Positions 16,914 to 25,480 of a stretch of 64,000 nucleotides of DNA are shown here, in pieces. This DNA comes from Mycolicibacterium frederiksbergense (lineage in GTDB: Bacteria > Actinomycetota > Actinomycetes > Mycobacteriales > Mycobacteriaceae). The first letter of the stretch is position 1, and each line of letters begins with the position of its first letter. Made by a program: the position numbers and the translations under genes. The stretch spans positions 840,570 to 904,569 of the forward strand of contig NZ_JARXVE010000003.1 in assembly GCF_029893345.1 (NCBI RefSeq), written 5' to 3'. The notes under the pieces were generated by a model that was not told the origin of the DNA, did no database searches, and worked only from the letters and a program-made list of their open reading frames with translations.

Positions 16914-17786
16914 CTACACCCAGTCGTCGGAGGACAACGTGCGAAGCACCCGGGACAACATGTCGTCGGTGACGGCCACGGGGTCGGCATGGTTGTGTGC
17001 CGGTGTGACCCCGGTGCTGCCGATGTGCTGCGAGATGCCCCTGGCGGCGCGGGTGAGGAACGGTGCCATGCGCTGCAGGCGGTGTATCGGCACCGCGCCG
17101 GAAAGCGAGAGCCCAGCCAACCGGCCGTCGGTCATCCGGATCGGGGCCGCGACGCTGGACAGGCCGACGACGAGTTCCTGATCGTCGTAGGCGAGCCCGT
17201 GTCGGGATCTGATCCGGGCCAGTTCCTGGTGCAATGTGGGGAGGTCGGCGATGGTTGCCGGAGTGCACTTGCGCAGCGGTTCGGCGACGATGGCGTCCAC
17301 TTCTTCGGCCGGGAGCAGGGCCAGCATGGCCTTGCCCAACGCGCTGGCATGCGCCGGCGTGCGCCCGGCGACGCGGGTCGGCAGCACCGCTGCACTACCG
17401 CCCGACACATTGTCGAGGTAGACGACATCGGCCCCGAGCAGCACCCCGAGGTGCACCGCGAGGGCGGTGTCGGCGTGCAGACGGTCGAGCACGCGGGACG
17501 CGACGCCGCGTAGCTGAGAGTGATCGTCTGCGCGGGTAACGGGCAGGGTCGAGGCCGCGAGGCAGTATCCGTCGGGGCGGCGATGCAGAAGGCTGGCCGC
17601 ATGCAGCTGGGTGAGGATGCGATGAACCGACGAGCGGGGCAGGCCGGTGCGGGTGACCACCTGGTCGAGCCGCAGCGACTTTCCGGGCTCATTGAACGAA
17701 TTCATGATCAGCGCAACCCGGGCCACCATCGACGTCGCCGTCTCAGATGTGCTGTCCGTCGCAGACCGCTGCAAGACCGCCTCCAC
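16914..17786 (-). CDS. IclR family transcriptional regulator
   Basis: A 290-residue IclR protein. The winged helix-turn-helix is at about 22-80 (SLRLDQVVTRTGLPRSSVHR), followed by the GAF-like effector domain (about 95-265; ASALGKAMLALLPAEEVDAI and the SSVAAPIRM strand). IclR proteins usually control aromatic or carboxylic acid catabolism from divergent promoters. Convergent to the flavoprotein gene at 15799, so it may control the 15739/15799 divergent promoter. The effector is not inferable. The ATG at 17786 is preferred; an internal ATG at residue 20 would leave the DNA-binding domain intact as well. Confidence 0.88.
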   Translation of the reverse strand: MEAVLQRSATDSTSETATSMVARVALIMNSFNEPGKSLRLDQVVTRTGLPRSSVHRILTQLHAASLLHRRPDGYCLAASTLPVTRADDHSQLRGVASRVLDRLHADTALAVHLGVLLGADVVYLDNVSGGSAAVLPTRVAGRTPAHASALGKAMLALLPAEEVDAIVAEPLRKCTPATIADLPTLHQELARIRSRHGLAYDDQELVVGLSSVAAPIRMTDGRLAGLSLSGAVPIHRLQRMAPFLTRAARGISQHIGSTGVTPAHNHADPVAVTDDMLSRVLRTLSSDDWV

Positions 17787-17875
17787 AGTAGCTGTCGACT
17801 AGATGTCGACTCCCACCGAAACGATCTCACAAGGAGCGTCGGCCGTAGTGGAATCGATCAATGTCCGACTCGCAC

Positions 17876-17917
17876 AACACAATCGGCCCCTTCCCGACGG
17901 AAGGGGCCGACTGTGTT
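17876..17917. terminator. Strong hairpin terminator
   Basis: A 19-bp stem with one mismatch (core CGGCCCCTTCC / GGAAGGGGCCG) and a 4-base loop, just downstream of the phosphatase gene stop on the minus strand. The outer part of the stem gives AACACA / TGTGTT, so the site reads similarly on both strands. Confidence 0.75.
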
Positions 17918-17942
17918 ACGCGGCTGACGCCGTGTCTTTACC

Positions 17943-19394
17943 TCACGCGGCGTCCTTGTGCTGACTGCCGCTGTCACCGGAGCCGGCGTCGCTGCTGGTG
18001 CCGGCACCGGCGGTGCCGGCGGTCTTCTTCTTGCCGATGCCACCGAGCTTCTGAATGGCGTTCGAGACCTGGTTGCTGACGTCCTTGACGGCGTCCTGCA
18101 ACTGCTGTCCCGGCCGAGCAGGGGTGGCATCGGGCTTACCCGGCACCGCCATGTTGCCGTCCTTCAGCTTGGTCGCCACATCCGCCTCGGGTGCCTTCGG
18201 CTTCGAGGAGGTAAACCGCTTGACCGTGTCGGTGACCGACTTGGCCGACGGAGCTGCACCGGCGGCCGAGTTATCGGCGACCGCGTTGTCGGCAGCCGAC
18301 TTCAGCGCCGATATGTCGGTAGGTGCCGGAGCGGGTGTCTTGGGCGAAATCGCCTGGCCGATGCCGTCGAGGGCCTGGCCCACCTCGTGGATGACCTTGG
18401 CGGTCACCGCGCGGTTGAACTTGGCGACCGAGAACGTCGCGTCGGCGACACTCCGGTTGATCGCGGTCGCGATCGTCCGGATGTCCCCGGTGGCGAACGC
18501 ATCTTTCACCTGCTGCGCGGCAGCCGCGAGCTGTCGCGTCAGCGTCCGCATCTGGAGCTTCACCTCGGCTCCGAGAGTGGGCTCGGGGGCGTATTCCTTG
18601 CCGTTCCAGTTCACCAGTGTCCAGCCGTCCTCGTTATTGCCCTCGATGACGACGTAATCGGTGTTGCCCAGCTGGTGATTCTGCAGCAGATCCAACTTCT
18701 GCATCACGGTGAGGTTGTTCACGTTCATCAACGTCCAGAACATGATGGTGCCGCCGTGCGAGAAAACTACGGCGTTGCGGTCACCGTTGTCGTACATGGT
18801 CTGCAGCGCGCCCCTGACCCGGGCGTCGAACACGTATCCGTTGACGTCAGTGCCCGGCATGAACGTGCCCTTGTTGAACTTGTCCGCTGGGATCTGCGGG
18901 ATCACGCCCGTCAGCGCCCACCCGATCGGAAACAGTCCGTACCCGCGCGAGGCGTTGGCCTCCGGTGTGCCCTCGAAGACACCCGCCTCGATTTCCTGCA
19001 AACCGGGCAGCACCTGGATCGGCAGCCGCAGGTTTTGGGACATCGGGATTGCCGTCTGCTGGGTCCGCACCATCGTCGAGGCGTAGATCGCGTCGTAGTT
19101 GTTGTCGCCCAGCTTGGCGGCGATGTCCTTGGCCTGCTGCTCACCCTTCGGGGTCAGACCGGGACCGGGTGTCGACGTGTCGATCAGCCCCGAGGTGTTG
19201 CCGAATGACTCGCCGTGACGGATGAACGTCACCCTCATCAACTCGGCCGCCGCAGCCGGAATCGCCGCTCCGACGAGGAGTCCGATCGAAGCCAGCATGG
19301 CGACGACGAACCTCCGCACCACGGTGCGGCGCCGGCGGCCGACCGGGCCGGTGTCTGGGCTCGTTACTGCATCGGGATCAGAAGGATCATTCAT
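17943..19394 (-). CDS. Exported histidine phosphatase with long Ala/Pro/Lys-rich tail
   Basis: A 483-residue protein. A cytosolic basic stretch and a hydrophobic helix (about 29-47) end at AAIPAAAA, a probable signal peptide or anchor. The phosphoglycerate-mutase-like domain (about 52-290) has RHGES at 59-63 with the phosphorylated His, and the second catalytic His in VVFSHGGTIMF. The last ~190 residues are low complexity, with KSAADNAVADNSAAG and GSGDSGSQHKDAA, and look disordered. Histidine phosphatases of this type dephosphorylate small molecules or proteins outside the membrane. The tail resembles those of mycobacterial wall-associated PE-like phosphatases, but no PE motif is seen. Confidence 0.8.
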   Translation of the reverse strand: MNDPSDPDAVTSPDTGPVGRRRRTVVRRFVVAMLASIGLLVGAAIPAAAAELMRVTFIRHGESFGNTSGLIDTSTPGPGLTPKGEQQAKDIAAKLGDNNYDAIYASTMVRTQQTAIPMSQNLRLPIQVLPGLQEIEAGVFEGTPEANASRGYGLFPIGWALTGVIPQIPADKFNKGTFMPGTDVNGYVFDARVRGALQTMYDNGDRNAVVFSHGGTIMFWTLMNVNNLTVMQKLDLLQNHQLGNTDYVVIEGNNEDGWTLVNWNGKEYAPEPTLGAEVKLQMRTLTRQLAAAAQQVKDAFATGDIRTIATAINRSVADATFSVAKFNRAVTAKVIHEVGQALDGIGQAISPKTPAPAPTDISALKSAADNAVADNSAAGAAPSAKSVTDTVKRFTSSKPKAPEADVATKLKDGNMAVPGKPDATPARPGQQLQDAVKDVSNQVSNAIQKLGGIGKKKTAGTAGAGTSSDAGSGDSGSQHKDAA

Positions 19395-19530
19395 TGACCA
19401 TTTCCTCTGCTTGGCGGTACGGATGCCTCACCGTGAACTCACAGCGGATTGATATCAAGCAGCAGTCCCAGTCACCGAGACTTAAGCGCCTTGGCTGCGA
19501 CGGATTGTTTGCTGCGTCAAAGGGTTTTGG

Positions 19531-20556
19531 TCACGGCACGAGTTGAACCTTGAGGTGTTCACCGGACCGTGAGAATGCCGCTGCGTAGCCTTCGGCGGCG
19601 GATTCCAGCGGCAGGGTATCGGTGAAGATCCCGTCCACGTCCATGCGCCCGGCCTGCAGCAGTGGGATCAACTCCGGCCAGGTCTGCTGAATGGGTGCGG
19701 TGGTCATCCGGATGGTGAGGTTGCGCAGCAGGCAAACCAGTGCCGGCAGCGGATAGGGCTGCAGGTCGTGCACGCCGACGATCGAGACGGTGCCCCCGGT
19801 GCGCACGGCGGCGATGGAGTCGTCGATCGAGGTGTCGGTCCCGACGGCGTCGATCACCGCGTCGGCACCGAGCCCGTTGGTGGCCTCCCGGATCGCCTGC
19901 GCCGAGGGCGGGGCGATCGTGCCGGCGCCCCACAGCTCCGCGCGCTTGCGCCGGGCTTCGACCGGGTCGACAGCGAAAACCCTTGCCGCACCGAGTGTGA
20001 GCGCACTGCGCAGGGCACACATGCCGACCGCGCCCAGGCCGATCACCGCGACCGTGCCCCCGATCGGGATGTCGGCGCGCTTGGCCGCCGCCCAGCCGGT
20101 GGCCAGATTGTCGGTGAGCAGCAGAGCCTGTTCGGTGCTGATGTTCTCGGGAATTTTCAGCAGCTGGAAGTCGGCCGCCGGCACCGCCAGGAGTTCGGCC
20201 TGGGCGCCGCCGAGAGCACCCGTCCCGAAGATCTGCGGGCCGTGCACACACATGATCGGGTCACGCGTGGCGCAACCCCCGCACTGCCCGCAGCCGGCCA
20301 CCGAGGACACCAGTACCCGGTCACCGACGGTGAATCCGTTGACGTCCGAACCGGCTTCGACAACCGTGCCGACGGCTTCGTGGCCGAGCGCCACCGGGTC
20401 GACGATCGGGTAATGGCCCTCCAGGAAATGCAGGTCCGATCCGCAGATAGAGGCCGACTCCACCTGGACGATCGCGCCGTTCGGTCCGGGAAGGGTGGGG
20501 TCGGGCCGGGTTTCGACGCGAATCTGGCCCGAGCCGTCGACAACGACAGCGCGCAT
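19531..20556 (-). CDS. Zinc-dependent alcohol dehydrogenase (MDR family)
   Basis: A 341-residue medium-chain dehydrogenase. Catalytic zinc ligands are Cys38 (ICGSDLH), His59 and Glu60 (GHEAVG); the structural zinc loop has Cys89, 92, 95 and 103. The NAD-binding motif GLGAVGM is near 168. It oxidises an alcohol to an aldehyde or ketone. The second ATG (20556) is taken because AGGAGG sits 7 bases before it; the first ATG is only one base from that site. The stop of the upstream BVMO gene lies 2 bases before this start, so the two form an operon in which the dehydrogenase could supply the ketone to the monooxygenase. Confidence 0.9.
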   Translation of the reverse strand: MRAVVVDGSGQIRVETRPDPTLPGPNGAIVQVESASICGSDLHFLEGHYPIVDPVALGHEAVGTVVEAGSDVNGFTVGDRVLVSSVAGCGQCGGCATRDPIMCVHGPQIFGTGALGGAQAELLAVPAADFQLLKIPENISTEQALLLTDNLATGWAAAKRADIPIGGTVAVIGLGAVGMCALRSALTLGAARVFAVDPVEARRKRAELWGAGTIAPPSAQAIREATNGLGADAVIDAVGTDTSIDDSIAAVRTGGTVSIVGVHDLQPYPLPALVCLLRNLTIRMTTAPIQQTWPELIPLLQAGRMDVDGIFTDTLPLESAAEGYAAAFSRSGEHLKVQLVP

Positions 20557-20558
20557 AG

Positions 20559-22487
20559 TCATGCCTCCTGTATCTGAAAATCTGTCCAAACGGGTTCATC
20601 AATAGCGGCGCGGTATTCACTGAGCCGCCAGGGGCTGACGGTATGGATCTCGCCGTCAGGGTTCTTGAAGTAGGAGTGTTTGACCGCGGGGTGAGCCCAC
20701 ACGGTCTTGCGGATCGCGGCCTGCGACCGGCGGTGCCAGGCCGCGGTGGGTTCGGCCAGCGGCTCCATCGACCGCAACCCTCCGTTGATCAGATGCTCCA
20801 GGCACTGGTCGATGTAGTGCATCTGCAGTTCGGAGTTGAGGATGAGGCTGCCGCCGTGGGCGAGGTGGGTGCCGGGCCCATAGGTCATGAAGAAGTTCGG
20901 GAAGCCGGGCACGGTGATGCCCCGGTAGGCGTACGGCCGTTGCCCCCAGACCTGGTGCAGATCTGCGCCGTCGCGTCCGGTGATGGCCATCGGGAACAGC
21001 ACGTCGGTGGCCCGAAAGCCAGTGGCGTACACGATGATATCGACGTCATAGGAGGTGCCGTCGGTGGTGACGATGCCGGTGGGGGTGATCCGCTCGATGG
21101 GGGTGCGGACCAGCTCGACGTTGTCGCGTTTCAGTGTGCCGAGCCAGCTGCCGTTGTCTTGCAGCGTCCGTTTTCCGGTGGCCGGGTAGTCGGGGAGCGC
21201 CTTGGCCAGCAGCTCCGGGTCGTCGCCAACCTGGGTGGTGATCCAGTCGGTGAACATGATCCGGGCGATGGCGTTGATCTCGCTGACGGCGTTGTCCTGG
21301 TCGGCGTAGTCGGGGTCGACGCGCGCGGCGTCCAGGCCCTTGTCCGCGCCCGGCCACATGAGCAGGAAGCGGTACCAGCGGCTGTAGAACGGCAGGTGCT
21401 CCATCGCCCAGCGCACGCCGTCGGCGACCGGTTCGTGATACATCGGGTTGGGAAACATCCACTGCGCGGTGCGTTGGAACACCGTGAGCTGTTCGACCTG
21501 GTCGGCGATGGCCGGCGCGATCTGGAACCCGCTGGCCCCGGCGCCGACCAGTGCGACGCGTTTACCGGTGACGTCGATGCTGTGGTCCCAGTCCGCCGAG
21601 TGGAACGACGGCCCCAGAAACGTTTCCGCACCGCGGAATTCGGGGATGTGCGGGCGGTTGAGCTGACCCACCGCGGTGATCACCGCGCGGGCCCGCAGGG
21701 TGTCTGTGCCCTCGGCGGATCGCACGGTGACGGTCCACATCCCGTCGGTCTCGTCCCACTGCGCGGATTCCACCTCGGTGTTCCATCGGATGTGGGGGCG
21801 GAGCTCGTGACGGTCCACCACGTCGGTGAAGTACTGGCGCAGCTCTGGCTGCTCGGCGAAGAAATGATCCCAATGGTTGCTGGGTTCGAAGCTGTAGCAG
21901 TAGAAGTGATTGGCCACATCCACGCGGGCGCCCGGATAGCTGTTCTCCCACCAGGTTCCGCCGGGTCCGGCGTTCTTCTCCACGATGGTGAACGGGATAC
22001 CGGCCTGTTTGAGTCGAACCCCTGCCAGGACCCCGGATTCCCCGCAGCCGATGACGATGACGCTGAAGTCCGCCGCTTTCTCCGGGTCCAGCGGCGTGGG
22101 GCGTCTCGGATCCTCGCCGGCCAGGTCGAGCTCGTCGAGGACCAGCGGGAGGTTGTCCTCGTCGACCGGCTCGCACGCGGCCCAATCCAGCATCTCTCGG
22201 ACCAGCTCGGCGGGCAGCGGGTCGGGGGCCGGGCAGCCGCGGTCGCGGTAGTCGGCGATCACCGGGAGCGCCGCGGCGCGGGCTCGCGCCTTGTCGTCCT
22301 CACTCATGAAGCCCTGCACCTCGTTGAGGAACAGGCCGGCCTGTTTGAACTCCCGGATGTAGCGGGGATCGCCGGTGATGTGCACCAGGGAGAGCAACAG
22401 GGTTGGGATGCTGACCTGCTGCAACGCCGCCTCGATGTCGGCTGTGGAGGTGCTGAACGGTTGTCCGATGTGGAATCCGCGGGTCAC
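20559..22487 (-). CDS. Baeyer-Villiger-type flavin monooxygenase with N-terminal extension
   Basis: A 642-residue class B flavoprotein monooxygenase. FAD motif GCGESG is at 147-152, the BVMO fingerprint FLGPSFHSADWD at 290-301 matches FxGxxxHxxxW(P/D), and the NADPH motif GAGASG is at 315-320. About 140 residues precede the FAD domain, a length seen in a subgroup of actinobacterial BVMOs. The reaction is NADPH + O2 insertion next to a ketone. The GTG start at 22487 sits 9 bases from a perfect palindrome, so transcription is probably controlled there and the mRNA may have a very short leader. The substrate is unknown. Confidence 0.9.
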   Translation of the reverse strand: MTRGFHIGQPFSTSTADIEAALQQVSIPTLLLSLVHITGDPRYIREFKQAGLFLNEVQGFMSEDDKARARAAALPVIADYRDRGCPAPDPLPAELVREMLDWAACEPVDEDNLPLVLDELDLAGEDPRRPTPLDPEKAADFSVIVIGCGESGVLAGVRLKQAGIPFTIVEKNAGPGGTWWENSYPGARVDVANHFYCYSFEPSNHWDHFFAEQPELRQYFTDVVDRHELRPHIRWNTEVESAQWDETDGMWTVTVRSAEGTDTLRARAVITAVGQLNRPHIPEFRGAETFLGPSFHSADWDHSIDVTGKRVALVGAGASGFQIAPAIADQVEQLTVFQRTAQWMFPNPMYHEPVADGVRWAMEHLPFYSRWYRFLLMWPGADKGLDAARVDPDYADQDNAVSEINAIARIMFTDWITTQVGDDPELLAKALPDYPATGKRTLQDNGSWLGTLKRDNVELVRTPIERITPTGIVTTDGTSYDVDIIVYATGFRATDVLFPMAITGRDGADLHQVWGQRPYAYRGITVPGFPNFFMTYGPGTHLAHGGSLILNSELQMHYIDQCLEHLINGGLRSMEPLAEPTAAWHRRSQAAIRKTVWAHPAVKHSYFKNPDGEIHTVSPWRLSEYRAAIDEPVWTDFQIQEA

Positions 22488-22495
22488 GCGCAGTT

Positions 22496-22514
22496 ACGCT
22501 ACGTCTCGTAGCGT
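22496..22514. promoter_or_regulatory. Palindrome ACGCTACG-TCT-CGTAGCGT before the BVMO gene
   Basis: Perfect 8-bp arms around a 3-base centre, ending 9 bases upstream of the monooxygenase start. Size and symmetry fit an operator for a TetR-type repressor. No such regulator gene adjoins it. Confidence 0.6.
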
Positions 22515-23261
22515 TATGTGGCAAGAGGTGGTCGCGATGGTTGTAGGTTCTCAATCTCCGTATCGGATTTCTCGTCTTGATGTCGCGGGGATGTCGGATT
22601 TGACATGAAGATGAGAACAGCTGAAGTGCTCATGGTTGTGGCTGTCAATGCGTTGACTAGCGGCGCCGCCCACATCTTTTTACGCGACACCGGTCAGCCG
22701 GTACCCCGGCGACTCCCACCGGCATTCGGAGCGACCTGCGCTGGAACACACGCCCAGGATGTTCGGCCTCTGTAGGCCATGATCGTTGTAGTTCAGATTC
22801 GGATGCGCCACACCAGGTGGACGGAGGCTCCGTCCGAAGGTTTGCTGCGTAGGAGGTCTGTGGAGTTGGGTGGCCGAATCCCGATTGTGGGGCGCATTCG
22901 TCAGACTGTGGCGCAAACCTGCCGCCTGAACCGCCGTGGAACCGCAGCGCTTGGGTGGCGTTAGCCTCCGAGTATCGCAGTACCACGGTAACGTGTTCTG
23001 CTGCAGTATTTTTCGTGTCTAAATCGGGGATTTAGGGCTCTACCTCGCCGTGGTGCGCCCGTGATCAAAGGCCCGAGGAAGACTGCCTGTGTGGCCGATC
23101 AGCTGCACCTCTCGCGATTCCAAACGTAATCGGGTGTTATCGGTGGTGGTCGCGGAGGTGTGGCTTCTCAAGTTTCATGTCCATTTTTCATCTCAAATGT
23201 CCACTCGATGGCCAATTGGACATGGAAGTGAGAATTCTGCGTTGGCGAGGTAGCGCCGGGG
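22515..23261. other. Intergenic stretch, no convincing gene
   Basis: Nearly 750 bases between the BVMO operon and a broken cupin gene. Reading frames are short, without ribosome sites or recognisable families, and the stretch may hold decayed sequence. Two similar short motifs, TTTGACATGAAGATGAGAA (near 22600) and TTGGACATGGAAGTGAGAA (near 23216), lie at its two ends. Around 23177-23226 the octamer NATGTCCA occurs twice direct and once inverted. Confidence 0.4.
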
Positions 23262-23585
23262 TTGGTCGTTGACCGCGCCGACGGGCGGGGGTCTCTGCGC
23301 TGTCAGGCGGTGGCCGCCGATATGCTCGGAAAAGCCATGTCGCCGTTTATCGTCCGGCCTACGCTCAAGTTCGCCGAGCATCCGCATCCTGAACATGCCG
23401 GTCAGGAGCTGGTGTTCATCCATACCGGGACTGTGGAACTACGTTATCAGGACGACTTGATCACGCTTGAGACCGGTGACTGTGCATATTTCGAGGCGTC
23501 GGCGCCGCATCAACTACGTCAGCGGGGAAGCGCCCCGAGTGAAGTGTTGGTCGTCACCAACACCGATTTCACCCGAAATCGATAA
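23262..23585 (+). pseudogene. Cupin domain remnant of an XRE-cupin regulator (copy 1)
   Basis: The frame encodes a 107-residue cupin module (GQELVFIHTGTVELRYQDDL, GDCAYFEASAPHQL) of the kind found at the C-terminus of XRE-type regulators that bind small ligands. The N-terminal helix-turn-helix expected before it is missing, and the only upstream start is a TTG without a ribosome site. An ATG at 23322 would leave most of the cupin. A free-standing cupin protein cannot be excluded. A second, more damaged copy lies 0.8 kb downstream with about 50% identity by eye, so the pair arose by duplication or repeated acquisition. Confidence 0.6.
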
Positions 23586-23665
23586 CGGGGCATTGGCGGA
23601 CTCGGGCTCTAGCTGCCCCGCGGGATGCGGCCGGGATGTGAATGCGGGCAACTTCTCTGCACCGG

Positions 23666-23968
23666 TCAGCATTTGAGGCCGACATGGACGGTATGTATCG
23701 GTTCCAAGTCGGGTAGGCCATGGATCGTAACCGACTTCGCTTGGGGGCGTAGCACGACCGCGTGGATATCAGTCACGGTGCACTGACTCAGTGGTCCGCT
23801 GCCCACCTTATTGATAATCACCCGCTTTCCGTCGGCCTGGAGGCGGGCGATGGTCTCGGCTGCCGACGATCCACCGCTTGGCGCTGCGCTGGCTACTGCA
23901 GTGGCCAGCGTAAGCAAACTCGCGACAGCTCCAAGGGTTACTGCTGTGGCAGTTCCTTTGCGCTTCAT
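23666..23968 (-). CDS. Small exported protein with two cysteines
   Basis: A 100-residue secreted protein. The ATG at 23968 follows AAGGAG with 9-base spacing. The signal peptide MKRKGTATAVTLGAVASLLT ends at VASA-AP. The mature part of ~70 residues begins with Ser/Gly/Ala, has IARLQADGKRVIINKVGSG, and carries Cys in SQCTVTD and at the very C-terminus (GLKC), allowing one disulfide. The pattern is common among mycobacterial secreted proteins of unknown function. Its promoter is covered by the GGACAC palindrome at 24012-24036, placing it in the same putative regulon as the aldolase operon at 24653 and the peptide gene at 37141. Confidence 0.8.
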   Translation of the reverse strand: MKRKGTATAVTLGAVASLLTLATAVASAAPSGGSSAAETIARLQADGKRVIINKVGSGPLSQCTVTDIHAVVLRPQAKSVTIHGLPDLEPIHTVHVGLKC

Positions 23969-24011
23969 GACTGTCCACTCCTTCATTGATAGTCACATCA
24001 ACATATCCTGA

Positions 24012-24036
24012 CTATAGGACACTTTGTGTCCTATAG
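24012..24036. promoter_or_regulatory. Operator 1: CTATAGGACAC-TTT-GTGTCCTATAG
   Basis: A perfect 11-bp inverted repeat around a 3-base centre. On the minus strand the end of the repeat forms TATAGT, a good -10 box for the exported-protein gene at 23968, with 18 bases back to a poor -35. It shares the ATAGGACAC half-site with the operators at 24574 and 37084. Confidence 0.8.
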
Positions 24037-24045
24037 ATACATGAG

Positions 24046-24408
24046 TTGACTCACAGTCGGAGCGGGCGATGCGGTGCAACTGCGCTCGCGGTCGATCGCT
24101 CTGACGCGCGTAGGTGTGAGCACTACAGCGCGATGGCAACTGCGATGCTTGGAAAGGCAATGGCGCCATTCGTTGTCCGGCCTACGGGGCAGTTTGACGA
24201 GCGCACCCATCCGGCACATGCTGGCTAGGAGTTTGTGTTCGTGCACGCAGGCACTGCCGAGATGCGCTACGGCGAACAGACCATCGTATTGGGTGTCGGA
24301 GATTGCGCGTATTTCGACTCCGCGTTGCCTCGTCAGTTCCGCCGGCTAGGCGACGGGTTCTGTGAGGTCGTCGTCGTTACCCGTATGAGCTACACCCGGC
24401 GCCAGTGA
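24046..24408 (+). pseudogene. Cupin domain remnant of an XRE-cupin regulator (copy 2), nonsense codon at 24226
   Basis: The frame reads MLGKAMAPFVVRPTGQFDE...HPAHAG, then TAG at 24226-24228, then EFVFVHAGTAEMRYGEQ and GDCAYFDSALPRQF to a TGA at 24406-24408. Copy 1 has Gln at the TAG position, so a single CAG-to-TAG change explains the break. The helix-turn-helix part is missing here too: the sequence homologous to copy 1 fades out next to operator 1. The gene lies between two operators of the same type, which suggests that an ancestral form regulated them. Confidence 0.8.
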
Positions 24409-24572
24409 CGGACGGGCCGGCGAAGCTGGGTGTCTGCACACTCATTGAGGCAAGAACGCTACTGCGTCCGCTGCCTGGATGGGGCCACCAATCGCCGTTC
24501 TGGTGACAGCTGAGCACGTGCGACTCTGACCGGCGCGCACATGTCGCCGACGTGAACATTTCCCGAAGGCGA

Positions 24573-24604
24573 TTGACAATAGGACACATTGTGTCCTATT
24601 GTCA
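24573..24604 (+). promoter_or_regulatory. Promoter plus operator 2: TGACAATAGGACAC-ATT-inverted
   Basis: A perfect 14-bp inverted repeat with a 3-base centre (24574-24587 and 24591-24604). The repeat overlies a near-consensus sigma-70 promoter: TTGACA at 24573-24578, 18-base spacer, TATTGT at 24597-24602. A protein bound here would block RNA polymerase, so repression of the aldolase operon is the natural reading. Confidence 0.85.
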
Positions 24605-24652
24605 TATGTGTGTCTCGAACTCAGTTTTCTCCCCTCTGAAAGGTGCACGTAG

Positions 24653-25438
24653 ATGACGACAACGCTTGGTGATTCGAAACAAGTTTTGATGCAGAGGGCT
24701 CTGGATGGGTTGTCGACCCATGTCGAGGAGTCCGGCCTGACCACACAGCAGAAGCTGGCTTTGACGTGTCGGGCGCTGTTCGATGCGGGCCATGACTCCG
24801 GCCTGGCGGGCCAGATCACCGCGCGGGCCGAGAAGCCGGGCACCTACTACACCCAACGGCTGGGCTTGGGCTTCGATGAGATCACTGAAGATAACCTGCT
24901 GCTCGTGGACGAGGATCTCAACGTCCTCGACGGAAAAGGAATGGCTAACCCAGCCAACCGGTTCCACACCTGGATCTACCGCGCCCGCCCAGATGTGCAA
25001 TGCATCGTGCACACTCATCCGTTCCATGTCGCCGCACTGTCGATGCTGGAAGTCCCGCTGAAGGTGTCGCAGATGGACATCGCCCCGCTCTACGACGACT
25101 GCGCGTTCCTCGCCGACTGGCCCGGCGTCCCGGTAGGCAACGAAGAAGGCGAGATCATCAGCGCCGCATTGGGCGACAAAAAGGCGATTCTGTTGGCCCA
25201 CCACGGCCATGTGGTCGCCGGCGCCAGCATCGAAGAATCGTGCTCACTGGCGATGCTGATCGAACGCGGCGCCAAACTGCAACTGGCCGCCATGGCGGCG
25301 GGTGACATTGCCGAGCTGCCTCCGCGGCTGGCCCGCGAGGCCCACGACTGGACACTGCGGCCCAAGCGCAGCCAGGCCAACTTCGCCTACTACGCACGAC
25401 GCGCGCTGCGCAATCACCCCGACGCTCTGACCAGCTGA
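24653..25438 (+). CDS. Class II aldolase/adducin-domain protein
   Basis: A 261-residue protein of the FucA/AraD fold. Zinc ligands are His120 and His122 (HTHPFH) and His184 or 186 (AHHGHVV), the pattern of zinc aldolases and epimerases that act on phospho-sugars or related hydroxy-acids. The N-terminus has LTCRALFDAGHDSGLAGQIT, common to the subgroup acting on decarboxylation or retro-aldol substrates. The ATG follows GAAAGGTG. It is first in a two-gene operon with a DHDPS/KDG-aldolase-family gene 42 bases downstream, and is controlled by operator 2. Together the pair probably cleaves or rearranges a sugar-acid-type substrate; the identity is unknown. Confidence 0.85.
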   Translation: MTTTLGDSKQVLMQRALDGLSTHVEESGLTTQQKLALTCRALFDAGHDSGLAGQITARAEKPGTYYTQRLGLGFDEITEDNLLLVDEDLNVLDGKGMANPANRFHTWIYRARPDVQCIVHTHPFHVAALSMLEVPLKVSQMDIAPLYDDCAFLADWPGVPVGNEEGEIISAALGDKKAILLAHHGHVVAGASIEESCSLAMLIERGAKLQLAAMAAGDIAELPPRLAREAHDWTLRPKRSQANFAYYARRALRNHPDALTS

Positions 25439-25480
25439 CCCATCGCTAGCCAGCCAACAACTGTAGGAAGAAGGACCATT

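Noticed and set aside
22657..22986. 109-codon minus-strand frame in the 22.5-23.2 kb gap
   Set aside because: Composition is not protein-like for this genome, there is no ribosome site, and no motif is recognised.
23177..23226. NATGTCCA repeats as a fourth copy of the GGACAC operator
   Set aside because: The half-site and spacing differ and no promoter pair overlaps; kept only as a note.
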